A stretch of 64,000 bases of DNA from Acuticoccus sp051016205. GTDB lineage: Bacteria; Pseudomonadota; Alphaproteobacteria; Rhizobiales; Amorphaceae. Every line of letters begins with the position of its first letter. Position 1 is the stretch's first letter. The notes under the pieces are model-generated. The model searched no databases, was not told where the DNA came from, and was given only the letters and a program-made list of their open reading frames with translations. The translations under genes were made by a program, and so were the position numbers. The DNA lies in assembly GCA_051016205.1 (NCBI GenBank), contig CP136534.1, positions 1,860,001 to 1,924,000 of the forward strand, in the 5' to 3' direction. This document shows positions 9,013 to 16,499 of this stretch, piece by piece.

Positions 9013-9276
9013 CTATCGCTGGCGCAACGCTTTGATGAGTTCGGTCTTACGCATCCGCGAGCGGCCGGAAATCTCCAGCTCAGCCGCGCGGCGGCGTAGG
9101 TTGCTCACCGTCCAGTTTTCATATGCGCTGCGCTTGCCACCTTTGTACTGAGGCTGCATGGACTCATTGGCGTTGGCGTTCGCAATCCTGGCGGCCTTTT
9201 CTTTCGACGCTCCGTCCTCACGCAGCGCCTCATAGGTGCCTTCGTCCTTTATGCTTGAACGGTTCGCCTTCGTCAT
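9013..9276 (-). CDS. Small Rho-N/SAP-like domain protein (DUF7218-like)
   Basis: An 87-residue, strongly basic protein. The N-terminal half has SIKDEGTYEALREDG and SKEKAARIANA, a pattern common in small alphaproteobacterial and actinobacterial proteins annotated as DUF7218. The C-terminal half, TVSNLRRRAAELEISG followed by RKTELIKALR, is a helix-extended-loop-helix like the Rho N-terminal or SAP nucleic-acid-binding fold. The ATG at 9276 is preferred because upstream codons do not resemble the family. It is convergent with the redoxin gene and lies about 120 bases downstream of the DnaB-like ATPase on the same strand. Likely a nucleic-acid-binding protein; the function is unknown. Confidence 0.72.
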   Translation of the reverse strand: MTKANRSSIKDEGTYEALREDGASKEKAARIANANANESMQPQYKGGKRSAYENWTVSNLRRRAAELEISGRSRMRKTELIKALRQR

Positions 9277-9394
9277 GACCCATCCACTCCGCACTGTGTG
9301 GAATGGTGAACGCAGGTGATGGCATCTCGGTTCGCTTCATTTGCACACGAAGGCGTCAAAATCGGCGTTATTGCGTGAATTGGTCGCGAGATCC

Positions 9395-10108
9395 CTAGGC
9401 AAAGCCGTGAATTTGCATGACGCCGTCGTGCAAGAAACAGGTTTTGTCGAACAGGCCGAGGTCGATCGGGTTCGGTAAACGGACATCATCAAGGTCCGGT
9501 AGGGGCTTATTCGACCGCTCGAACGCACGGTCGATCTGCGAAATCATCACCAGGATCAATCCTTGCGCCTGAGAATAATATTTTAGAGAATTAATCTGGT
9601 TTGAAACATCGGGATGACTGCGTTTTTGATCAAGAAGCTGGAGGTAGTCCACCACAGCCAGGGCAGAGCCCGCCGTGGCGCCAAGGCGGGCGATGATGTG
9701 ATCGGCGCAAATGTCGTCCGAGGTGTCGATGGTGATGGTATCGCAGGCCCCGTTGACTTCAGGCCCCAGGGAACGGAGGCGGCCGCGAACGTCCTCCTCG
9801 TCATAGTCCAGCGTGAAGAAGACGCCGTGCCTGCCGATGTGGCGGGCCGCAAGCGCCAGCTCCAAACCGAGCAACGTCTTGCCGTGGCCTGGCCGGGCGC
9901 CCACCAAGAGCATGTCGCCCGGGCTCAGCGCGGACAGGAGCGTGAGGGCCGGCCGCTGCCTTGCCGAGGCGGATGCCAAATGGCTCCAACTGCGAAAGCC
10001 CTCGCCGACAGCGGCACGGTCGAGGGCTTGGTGAAGGGGGACACCCTGGCTGCGGGCGAAAAGCTTGGCCTGTCGCTTCAGACGATAGATGGGGGCTGAG
10101 AGCCGCAT
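9395..10108 (-). CDS. DnaB-like RecA-fold ATPase
   Basis: A 237-residue protein with the ATPase core of replicative helicase DnaB but no DnaB N-terminal primase-interaction domain. Walker A is GARPGHGKT (70-78), Walker B AVVDYLQLL (151-159) has the DYLQLL signature of DnaB, and the sensor motif is MISQIDRAFE (188-197), equivalent to SQLNR. The first 45 residues (IYRLKRQAKLFAR, then GEGFRSWSHLA) form a separate helical segment. A strong AGGAGG lies upstream of ATG 10108, which fixes the start. I recognise similar stand-alone proteins in Hyphomicrobiales, annotated only as helicase. No phage or plasmid genes are nearby. Role unknown; a recombination or replication accessory is an inference. Confidence 0.78.
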   Translation of the reverse strand: MRLSAPIYRLKRQAKLFARSQGVPLHQALDRAAVGEGFRSWSHLASASARQRPALTLLSALSPGDMLLVGARPGHGKTLLGLELALAARHIGRHGVFFTLDYDEEDVRGRLRSLGPEVNGACDTITIDTSDDICADHIIARLGATAGSALAVVDYLQLLDQKRSHPDVSNQINSLKYYSQAQGLILVMISQIDRAFERSNKPLPDLDDVRLPNPIDLGLFDKTCFLHDGVMQIHGFA

Positions 10109-10325
10109 GGACACACCTCCTCTTTCGAGCGGTCCCCGCAGTCCCTCCTTGTGCGCACGCTCGAACAGAGTGGGTTCGATGAAGCCTTGCTCCGCATGAC
10201 GATGCTGCCCCGATGGAGGGGGGAGGCCCGAGCCAGGCCATGTCCCATCCGTACCCTTCGGGCCGGCCAGCCTCAAGCCGTCACCGGCGGTGGAGGCGGT
10301 CCACCCACAACCATCTTTCCTGACC

Positions 10326-11084
10326 TCACTGGGGATCTTCGTTCCGGCGCTCAAGATGGCCGAGCACGCCACGCAGGGTGCGCACCTGCTGCTTGTCCCA
10401 CCCTGCGTCCGACAGAATGAGGAGAAGGTTGCGCGCCATCTTCTGCGCCATGTCGGGTGGGCGGAAATAGCCTGTGGGCTCCAGGAGGCGCGACAGGTGC
10501 TGCCACAGCCCGTCCACGTCTTCGCGGCTGGCAAGGGGGTTGCGCGGTTCGGGCAAAGGGGCGGCGGCAAGCGCCCTGTTGCGCCACTCGTAGCACATCA
10601 ACAGCACCGACTGGGCAATGTTGAGGGAGGCGAACTGCGGGTCGACGGGGAAGGTGACGATGATGTTGGCGCGCGCCACCTCCTCGTTGTCGAGCCCCCA
10701 TCGCTCGCGCCCGAACAGGATGCCTGTGCGCCCGCCGGTGGCTGCCTCCGCGCAAAGGTCGGCCAGGCCGTCTTCAGGGCCCTTCACCACCTTCGTCATG
10801 TCCCTGTCGCGCCGCGTGGTGGCAATGACGAAGGTGAGGTCGGCCACAGCCTCATCCAGCGTGTCATAGACCCGTGTGGCGTCGATCACGTGATCGGCGC
10901 CTGAGGAGGCGGCCCGCGCCCTCTCATTGGGCCAACCGTCCCGCGGGGCAACGAGGCGCAAGTCCGTCACACCGAAGTTCGCCATGGCACGGGCGGCGGT
11001 GCCGATATTTTCCCCCAATTGAGGGCCCACCAGAATGATCGCAGGGGCGTGTGCGGGTTCGCCTTCCCCAGTCCCATCGGCCAT
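10326..11084 (-). CDS. trmJ: tRNA (cytidine/uridine-2'-O-)-methyltransferase
   Basis: A SPOUT-class RNA methyltransferase of the TrmH family group 1; TrmJ 2'-O-methylates position 32 of tRNA anticodon loops. At 252 residues it matches TrmJ length. The N-terminal ILVGPQLGENIGTAARAMAN is the family signature with the Asn-Ile-Gly motif; GILFGRERWGLDNEE and the knot motif FASLNIAQSVLLM follow, then a C-terminal helical extension. The ATG at 11084 is divergent from icd with a 65-base gap that must hold both promoters. No anomalies are seen. Confidence 0.92.
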   Translation of the reverse strand: MADGTGEGEPAHAPAIILVGPQLGENIGTAARAMANFGVTDLRLVAPRDGWPNERARAASSGADHVIDATRVYDTLDEAVADLTFVIATTRRDRDMTKVVKGPEDGLADLCAEAATGGRTGILFGRERWGLDNEEVARANIIVTFPVDPQFASLNIAQSVLLMCYEWRNRALAAAPLPEPRNPLASREDVDGLWQHLSRLLEPTGYFRPPDMAQKMARNLLLILSDAGWDKQQVRTLRGVLGHLERRNEDPQ

Positions 11085-11149
11085 GCTAAATCCCCACCGT
11101 CGCGCCGCTCATCAGGCGCTCTCCGACAAACAATGGACACGACCTCGGC

Positions 11150-12364
11150 ATGGCGAAGATCAAGGTGGCAAATCCCGTCGTAGAACTCGACGGGGACGAG
11201 ATGACCCGCATCATTTGGGCATACATCAAAGACAAACTCATTCACCCCTACCTGGATATTCAGCTCGAATACTACGACCTTGGGGTCGAGCATCGCGACG
11301 CCACCGACGACCAGGTGACCGTCGACGCCGCCGAAGCCATCAAACGCCACGGCGTCGGCGTCAAGTGCGCCACCATCACGCCCGACGAAGCGCGTGTGGA
11401 AGAGTTCGGGCTGAAGCGCATGTACCGTTCGCCCAACGGCACCATCCGCAACATTCTGGGCGGGGTGATTTTCCGCGAGCCCATCATCTGCCGCAACGTG
11501 CCGCGGCTGGTGCCGGGCTGGACGCAGCCCATCATCATCGGCCGCCATGCGTTCGGCGATCAGTACCGCGCCACCGATTTCGTTGTGGGCGGCCCCGGCA
11601 AGCTCACCCTCACCTTCACGCCCGAAGGTGGGTCGCCCGAGGTGCACGAGGTCTATGAGTTCAAGAGCTCGGGCGTTGCCATGTCCATGTACAACATCGA
11701 CCCGTCCATCGAGGATTTCGCGCGCGCCTCCATGAATTATGGGCTGATGCGCGGTTACCCCGTCTACATGTCCACCAAGAATACCATCCTGAAAGCCTAT
11801 GACGGCCGCTTCAAGGACATCTTCCAGCGCATTTACGAAGAAGAGTTCAAGGCCGAGTTCGAAGCCAAGGGCCTCACCTACGAGCACCGTCTCATCGATG
11901 ACATGGTGGCCTCTGCCATGAAGTGGTCCGGCGGCTATGTCTGGGCGTGTAAGAACTACGATGGCGACGTGCAGTCAGACACCGTCGCCCAGGGCTTCGG
12001 CTCGCTGGGCCTGATGACCTCCGTCCTCATGACTCCCGACGGTCAGACCGTTGAGGCGGAAGCCGCGCACGGCACAGTCACACGCCACTATCGCCAGCAC
12101 GAGCGCGGTGAGGCGACCTCCACCAACTCCACCGCCTCCATCTTCGCCTGGAGCCGCGGCCTTGCCCACAGGGCCAAGCTCGACGGCAACGATGATTTGG
12201 CAGCCTTTGCCAAGACGCTGGAGACGGCCACTGTGGGCTGCATCGAAGACGGCCACATGACGAAGGACCTGGCGCTTCTGGTGGGCGCCGATCAAGCGTG
12301 GGAATCCACCACAGGGTTCCTCGACAGCGTCGCCGCCCGCCTCGAAGCGGAGATGGCACGCTAA
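11150..12364 (+). CDS. icd: NADP-dependent isocitrate dehydrogenase
   Basis: Oxidatively decarboxylates isocitrate to 2-oxoglutarate in the TCA cycle. The 404-residue length and the start IKVANPVVELDGDEMTRIIW place it in the eukaryote-like homodimeric subfamily II, common in Alphaproteobacteria, rather than the E. coli type. The substrate loop RSPNGTIRNILGG (near residues 91-103) and the nucleotide region EAAHGTVTRHYRQHERG are present, with the usual STNSTASIFAW following. It is divergent from trmJ and convergent with a glycosyltransferase, a hairpin (12377-12405) lying in the short 3' gap. Confidence 0.97.
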   Translation: MAKIKVANPVVELDGDEMTRIIWAYIKDKLIHPYLDIQLEYYDLGVEHRDATDDQVTVDAAEAIKRHGVGVKCATITPDEARVEEFGLKRMYRSPNGTIRNILGGVIFREPIICRNVPRLVPGWTQPIIIGRHAFGDQYRATDFVVGGPGKLTLTFTPEGGSPEVHEVYEFKSSGVAMSMYNIDPSIEDFARASMNYGLMRGYPVYMSTKNTILKAYDGRFKDIFQRIYEEEFKAEFEAKGLTYEHRLIDDMVASAMKWSGGYVWACKNYDGDVQSDTVAQGFGSLGLMTSVLMTPDGQTVEAEAAHGTVTRHYRQHERGEATSTNSTASIFAWSRGLAHRAKLDGNDDLAAFAKTLETATVGCIEDGHMTKDLALLVGADQAWESTTGFLDSVAARLEAEMAR

Positions 12365-12376
12365 CGCTTCCTCAAG

Positions 12377-12405
12377 TCCACCCGGGTCCTTGCGGCCCGC
12401 GTGGA
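12377..12405. terminator. Hairpin between convergent icd and glycosyltransferase genes
   Basis: TCCACCCGGG pairs with CCCGCGTGGA (9 of 10 pairs) around a 9-base loop in the 45-base gap between two convergent genes. There is no clear T tract on either side, so a bidirectional terminator is plausible but not proven. Confidence 0.35.
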
Positions 12406-12409
12406 TGCA

Positions 12410-13444
12410 TCAGACTTTGTGTTGGTGCAATTGGCGGCGGATGTGGTTGCCGAAATGGGCCGAATAGTCGGTGTTGGTCCAACGCCGGCCATCATCAAGG
12501 ATGAAGGAGCGCAGGCGTTCCCTGTCTGCCTCCCACTCCTTGTGGCCGAACTCCACGCGCATGCGCGCTGCCGCCGACAGCTCCGCCGCACGCCCTTCCG
12601 AAAGCTGAGGCAGCCTGTAGGGCCTGTCGGGATCGTATAAGATCCCGCTGGAAAGGTGGCCGATATACTGGTTGGCAGTGGGCTGATCGGGCGCGATGAC
12701 AATCTGCCCGTTGGCCATGGCCTCCAACGAGGCCATACCGATCCCCTCAAGGCGGCGCGGTGCGAAGTAGAACAGCGGTGCGGCGCTGGCCTCGCGGTAC
12801 TGCTGGCCCGTCTCGAACCAGTCCGATGTGGTCAGCGCCACACCATTGAGCCTCTTACGGGTGCGGTAGCCTTGGGTGCCGCGTGTATCGCGCTCAAAGT
12901 CGGGCACGGCGTGGATGGCAAGCTTGTCGATCCCGAGCACACGGCACTGGTGGGAGACAGAGCGCGCGTTCGGTACATCCAAGGGCCGCCGCTCCCAGAA
13001 AAATGCCGACCAATCCGCGCGGTGATAAGAGCGCTCGCGCGGGGGCGCGGGCTTCGGCCAGTACTCAAAAAACGTCGAGCGACAATCAAGGTGTTGCAGG
13101 CGGGTGTGAAGTTCGCGCGAAAACGACAGGAAGCGGCAGGTGACGAACTGCTGGAAGAACGCATCGGGCCGCGACCAGGCGCCGTCGAACATGGGCGCAA
13201 GGATGGCATTGCGCAGACCCAGAGGCAGGAGCCTTTCGGCCACATACTCCGTCTGCCAGAACACCCACAGGTCGAACGTGTCTGAGACGAACGCCTCCAC
13301 GATGGCATCGTCCGCATAACCGCCCGACTGGTCGGGCGAGGAGGTCATCACCGACACCTCACCCAATTCCCCAAGCATTTCCTGAAAGAAGTCGCTGGAT
13401 TTGGTGCGGTTGTGAAAGGTGTGACCGACGAAACAGATCTTCAT
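12410..13444 (-). CDS. GT4-like glycosyltransferase
   Basis: A 344-residue cytoplasmic protein beginning MKICFVGHTFHNRT, like the N-terminal Rossmann half of a GT-B glycosyltransferase. In the C-terminal half RRLEGIGMASLEAMANG gives an EX7E motif (E233 and E241), the donor-phosphate-binding hallmark of GT4 enzymes, followed by VIAPDQPTANQYI. The N-terminal half is divergent, so acceptor and sugar cannot be named. It is the last gene of a three-gene unit with the GT2 protein (37-base gap) and GDP-fucose synthase, so it probably builds a fucose-containing cell-surface glycan. Assignment to the GT-B class is good; specificity is unknown. Confidence 0.72.
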   Translation of the reverse strand: MKICFVGHTFHNRTKSSDFFQEMLGELGEVSVMTSSPDQSGGYADDAIVEAFVSDTFDLWVFWQTEYVAERLLPLGLRNAILAPMFDGAWSRPDAFFQQFVTCRFLSFSRELHTRLQHLDCRSTFFEYWPKPAPPRERSYHRADWSAFFWERRPLDVPNARSVSHQCRVLGIDKLAIHAVPDFERDTRGTQGYRTRKRLNGVALTTSDWFETGQQYREASAAPLFYFAPRRLEGIGMASLEAMANGQIVIAPDQPTANQYIGHLSSGILYDPDRPYRLPQLSEGRAAELSAAARMRVEFGHKEWEADRERLRSFILDDGRRWTNTDYSAHFGNHIRRQLHQHKV

Positions 13445-13481
13445 GGGCGGGCCTTGGGGGTGAAGGCGAGACTCTGGGTCA

Positions 13482-15023
13482 TCAGCTCAACTCCAGCTCC
13501 ACCAGTGCAACGCCGAGATTGCGGTGGTCGCCAGGAGGCTGGGCGGCAACGGAGGGCTGAAGGCTGAGCCTGTTCAACTGCCCGCCCGCCTTCCAGGTGT
13601 TGCCGACGGGGATGGTGACGCGCCCGCCGGTGCCAGGCTGAACGGGCGCTTCTGCCAGAGCGAAGCCGTTCAGGACGCATCTAACGTCCTGCGCATCCAC
13701 AAACGGGTTTCGGCGCAAGGTGACGGTGATGGTGGTCACGCTCGCAAGGGAGGCAAGGCGAAGCTCTGAGAACAGGTCACGGGACCAGATGTGGGTGGAT
13801 TCAGCCGGCCACCAGCCATGCCCCAACACGTCTGCGTTGAGCCCCGTCAGGTCGCGCGTCGTCACAGGCACATTAAGGTCCAACGGCGCCGGCAGGTCGT
13901 GATCTTCAAACGCGAAAGAGAAGCCGGTGATCGCAGGCCCCACAACGTCGATGCCCTTACCGTAGCGTTCCGAATGAAGCGGGATCACCTCAATGATCGT
14001 CCCGGCCGGCTGAGGTTCTGGAAAAGCGATCTCGGCGGCCATGTCGCCGGGGGTGAGGGCCAGTCGGGCGACGGCCTTATCGTCAATATGAAGTTCGAGC
14101 GCCTGGCGGCCTGCGGGATTGAAGCCATTCAGCACAATCCCCGTGCTGTCCCTGTGGCTTGGCGTTCTGATGCGCATGCCTTCGCCCGCCATCCAGTGGA
14201 AGGGCTCGTCGAGCTCCTCTTCAAGGTCCTCCACCTCGGGGGCGATGAGGCCTGAGACCACAGCGCCGCTGCATGGGGACGGCTTGCCTTTGAAGGGTGA
14301 GGCGCTGCCATAAAAGAAGGTGTCGATCCTGTCGGGCACTTCGCAATGGCTGCGATAGATGGCGTTCCACTCAAGCCGGCACAAATCCTCTCGGGCTGCC
14401 GACATGCCGCCGCCTGCATAGTGGGCGACAATCTCATCCACATATTGAACGCTGCGGCCCTCAGAGGCGCAGTGGAGGAGGAAGTCGTGGTCGGCGCAGA
14501 TCCTCAGCGCCGTGTCATAGGGCCTGTCGCGCAAAAGTGCCGTGCGGGTGAAGGTGGCCTGGTGGGCGGGAAAGCGGTCAAGCCAGCCCTCGCCCAGTTC
14601 GCCTATGCGCAGGGCGGCGAAGAGTTCGCCAAAATCGCCCGCGCGGCGGAAGGTTTCCACCCCTTTGCTCACATAGATGTGGTTGCCGTAAAACGCATCC
14701 ACGCCGTCGCGATGGCGCGCCCACATCTTTGACAGGGTGTTGTGACTGTAAAGCCTGTCGCCTGCGTTCAAGAACAAGATGTACTCGCCGCTCGCCCGTG
14801 CGATGGCCATGTTCATGGCTTGGTAGATGCCGCCGTCCTCAACGCTCTCGATGCGCGTTACCGCATCGCGGTAGGAGGCGAGCACCTTGTGGGTGTCGTC
14901 CCAGCTGCCGCCATCCAGGATCAGATATTCAATGTCGTCAAAGTCCTGGCCGATCACGCTTTCGATCGTGGCAGGCAGCTCTCTGGCGGCGTTCAACGCC
15001 ACGGTCGCAATGGTCAAGGTCAC
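13482..15023 (-). CDS. GT2 glycosyltransferase with C-terminal beta-rich modules
   Basis: Residues 1 to about 225 are a GT-A, family 2 glycosyltransferase of the WcaE-like exopolysaccharide group: TIATVALNAARELPATIESV at the start, LILDGGSWDDT (35-44), EDGGIYQAMN (62-71), FLNAGD (84-89) in place of DxD, AHQATFTR (153-160) and CADHDFLL (176-183). The remaining about 290 residues are not part of the GT2 fold. They include two beta-rich stretches, about 285-375 and 395-513, the second containing GHGWWPAESTHIWS, which resembles jelly-roll modules seen in bacterial glycan proteins. No membrane segments are visible. It lies 21 bases after the GDP-fucose synthase gene. Confidence 0.82.
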   Translation of the reverse strand: MTLTIATVALNAARELPATIESVIGQDFDDIEYLILDGGSWDDTHKVLASYRDAVTRIESVEDGGIYQAMNMAIARASGEYILFLNAGDRLYSHNTLSKMWARHRDGVDAFYGNHIYVSKGVETFRRAGDFGELFAALRIGELGEGWLDRFPAHQATFTRTALLRDRPYDTALRICADHDFLLHCASEGRSVQYVDEIVAHYAGGGMSAAREDLCRLEWNAIYRSHCEVPDRIDTFFYGSASPFKGKPSPCSGAVVSGLIAPEVEDLEEELDEPFHWMAGEGMRIRTPSHRDSTGIVLNGFNPAGRQALELHIDDKAVARLALTPGDMAAEIAFPEPQPAGTIIEVIPLHSERYGKGIDVVGPAITGFSFAFEDHDLPAPLDLNVPVTTRDLTGLNADVLGHGWWPAESTHIWSRDLFSELRLASLASVTTITVTLRRNPFVDAQDVRCVLNGFALAEAPVQPGTGGRVTIPVGNTWKAGGQLNRLSLQPSVAAQPPGDHRNLGVALVELELS

Positions 15024-15044
15024 GGGTGTTCTTGTCCGTCCGTG

Positions 15045-16028
15045 TCAAGCGGCGTGGGCACGGTGCCCTAAAAACCATTCATAGGTGGAGCTGAGGCCTT
15101 GCTTCAGGTTGATGGTGGGCGACCAGCCAAGGCCCGCAAGGCGGGAGGTGTCCATGAGTTTGCGCGGCGTTCCGTCCGGCTTTGAGCGATCGAACACCAG
15201 TTCGCCATGGTAGCCCACCACATCCTTCACCGTTTCCACCAACTCGCGGATGGTGACGTCGTGGCCCACGCCGATATTGATGTGCTCATACCCATCATAG
15301 TGCTTCGACGCGAAGACGATGGCATCGGCGCAGTCGTCGATATGCATGAACTCGCGCTTTGGCGTGCCGCTGCCCCACACCTCCATGTGCGGGGCGTTTG
15401 CCATTTTCGCTTCGTGGGCCTTGCGCATAAGCGCTGGGATGACGTGGCTTGTCTGAAGGTCAAAATTGTCGCCTGGGCCATAAAGGTTCGTGGGCATCAC
15501 CGAGATGTAGCGTGTGCCGTGCTGGCGGTTCAGCGCCTGGCACATTTTGATCCCCGCGATCTTGGCGATGGCATACCACTCATTGGTTGGCTCAAGCGGA
15601 CCTGTGAGGAGGCTGTCCTCCTTCAGCGGTTGCGGGGCAAGCTTGGGGTAAATGCACGAAGAGCCCAGAAACACCAGCCGCTCTACCCCCGCCTCGAACG
15701 CGCCACGGATGACATTGAGCTCGATCTCAAGATTGTCGAACAAGAAGTCAGCCGGATAAGTGTCGTTGGCGAGGATCCCGCCCACCTTGGCGGCGGCCAC
15801 ATAGACGATGTCGGGCTTGTTGTCCGCCAGCCAGCGGGAGACGGCGGGGCGGTCGCAAAGATCCACCTCGCTGCGGGGCACGGTCAGAACCGTCTGCGGG
15901 TCTTCCTCGGCAAGTCGGCGCACGATGGCACTGCCGGCCATGCCCCTGTGCCCTGCCACGAACACCCGTTTGCCCTTTAGCGAATACACCTCGTCCAAGG
16001 CACCCTCCGAGAACAGCAATGGCGCCAC
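15045..16028 (-). CDS. fcl: GDP-L-fucose synthase
   Basis: An SDR-family epimerase/reductase that turns GDP-4-keto-6-deoxymannose into GDP-L-fucose. The NADP-binding motif is FVAGHRGMAGSAI (23-35), typical of Fcl/WcaG, and the catalytic YAIAK lies near residue 155; the SSCIYPKLAPQPLKEDSLLTG region is highly diagnostic. The GTG start at 16028 gives 327 residues; homologues begin closer to the GKRVFVAG strand, so a start up to about 15 codons later is possible. The partner enzyme GDP-mannose 4,6-dehydratase (gmd) is not in the window. The gene starts only 44 bases from the 3' end of tRNA-Ala on the same strand. Confidence 0.92.
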   Translation of the reverse strand: MAPLLFSEGALDEVYSLKGKRVFVAGHRGMAGSAIVRRLAEEDPQTVLTVPRSEVDLCDRPAVSRWLADNKPDIVYVAAAKVGGILANDTYPADFLFDNLEIELNVIRGAFEAGVERLVFLGSSCIYPKLAPQPLKEDSLLTGPLEPTNEWYAIAKIAGIKMCQALNRQHGTRYISVMPTNLYGPGDNFDLQTSHVIPALMRKAHEAKMANAPHMEVWGSGTPKREFMHIDDCADAIVFASKHYDGYEHINIGVGHDVTIRELVETVKDVVGYHGELVFDRSKPDGTPRKLMDTSRLAGLGWSPTINLKQGLSSTYEWFLGHRAHAA

Positions 16029-16072
16029 CTGCGAGGGTTGTCGCGGTTGCCGTGACGGACCAGTCTAACAGG

Positions 16073-16148
16073 TGGTGGAGCCGAGGGGAATCGAACCCCT
16101 GACCTCTGCAGTGCGATTGCAGCGCTCTCCCATCTGAGCTACGGCCCC
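16073..16148 (-). tRNA. tRNA-Ala (anticodon CGC), CCA encoded
   Basis: Read on the minus strand the sequence folds into a full cloverleaf: acceptor GGGGCCG/CGGCTCC with the G3:U70 wobble that marks alanine tRNAs, D arm GCTC/GAGC, anticodon stem CTGCA/TGCAG with loop ATCGCAC giving anticodon CGC (reads GCG), and T arm AGGGG-TTCGATT-CCCCT. The discriminator is A and CCA is encoded in the DNA (16073-16075). The 3' end faces the fcl-glycosyltransferase block. Confidence 0.97.
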
Positions 16149-16499
16149 GGTGCGCGCGGTATGAGAAAGGCAGGCGATAAAGTCAATCGTCTGGCTCTAT
16201 TCATGGCGCACAAACCGTCATCTCGACGCCGTCAAGTCGCCGCAAGCACACGGGTGACCGGTGGGCGCTGAGGGGACTGTGCTAAGCCCTCCCGCCGATG
16301 CACAATTCTCCCGCGGAGCGGGGCTCGCCTCAACCCACGCTCCGCTCTTCGGGGTTGACCCGAGCCCCGCTCCGCGGGGGTGGGTCTTTAGTCGGCTCCG
16401 AAGGAAGGTCGTCTTTCCATCTCACCAAAGGAAGGTGAGGGGAGGTGCGTTGAGGGTTTGTGCCGATCGGGTGGGTGGCATTCGGTTGTATCGTCTGTC
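16149..16499. other. Intergenic region between glgP and tRNA-Ala
   Basis: A 351-base stretch without a convincing gene; the one open frame in its middle has no recognisable protein. It holds the large inverted repeat at 16310-16378 and, nearer glgP, a smaller perfect hairpin CTCACC-N7-GGTGAG (16421-16439). Because glgP is transcribed leftwards into it, these structures could end the glgP message; the tRNA promoter should be in the part next to 16148. Confidence 0.6.
16310..16378. repeat. Large GC-rich inverted repeat (25 of 27 paired)
   Basis: An 18-base arm (16310-16327) is perfectly complementary to 16361-16378; after two C-C mismatches the pairing continues for 7 more bases (16330-16336 with 16352-16358), leaving a 15-base loop. 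The loop itself holds another GCTCCGC copy. It lies 3' of glgP. It could be a REP-like intergenic element or a strong terminator stem, but a T tract is lacking. Confidence 0.8.

Noticed and set aside
10109..10570. Upstream extension of the DnaB-like ATPase frame
   Set aside because: The added 154 codons are low-complexity Pro/Arg/Cys and overlap trmJ; a strong AGGAGG precedes the internal ATG at 10108.
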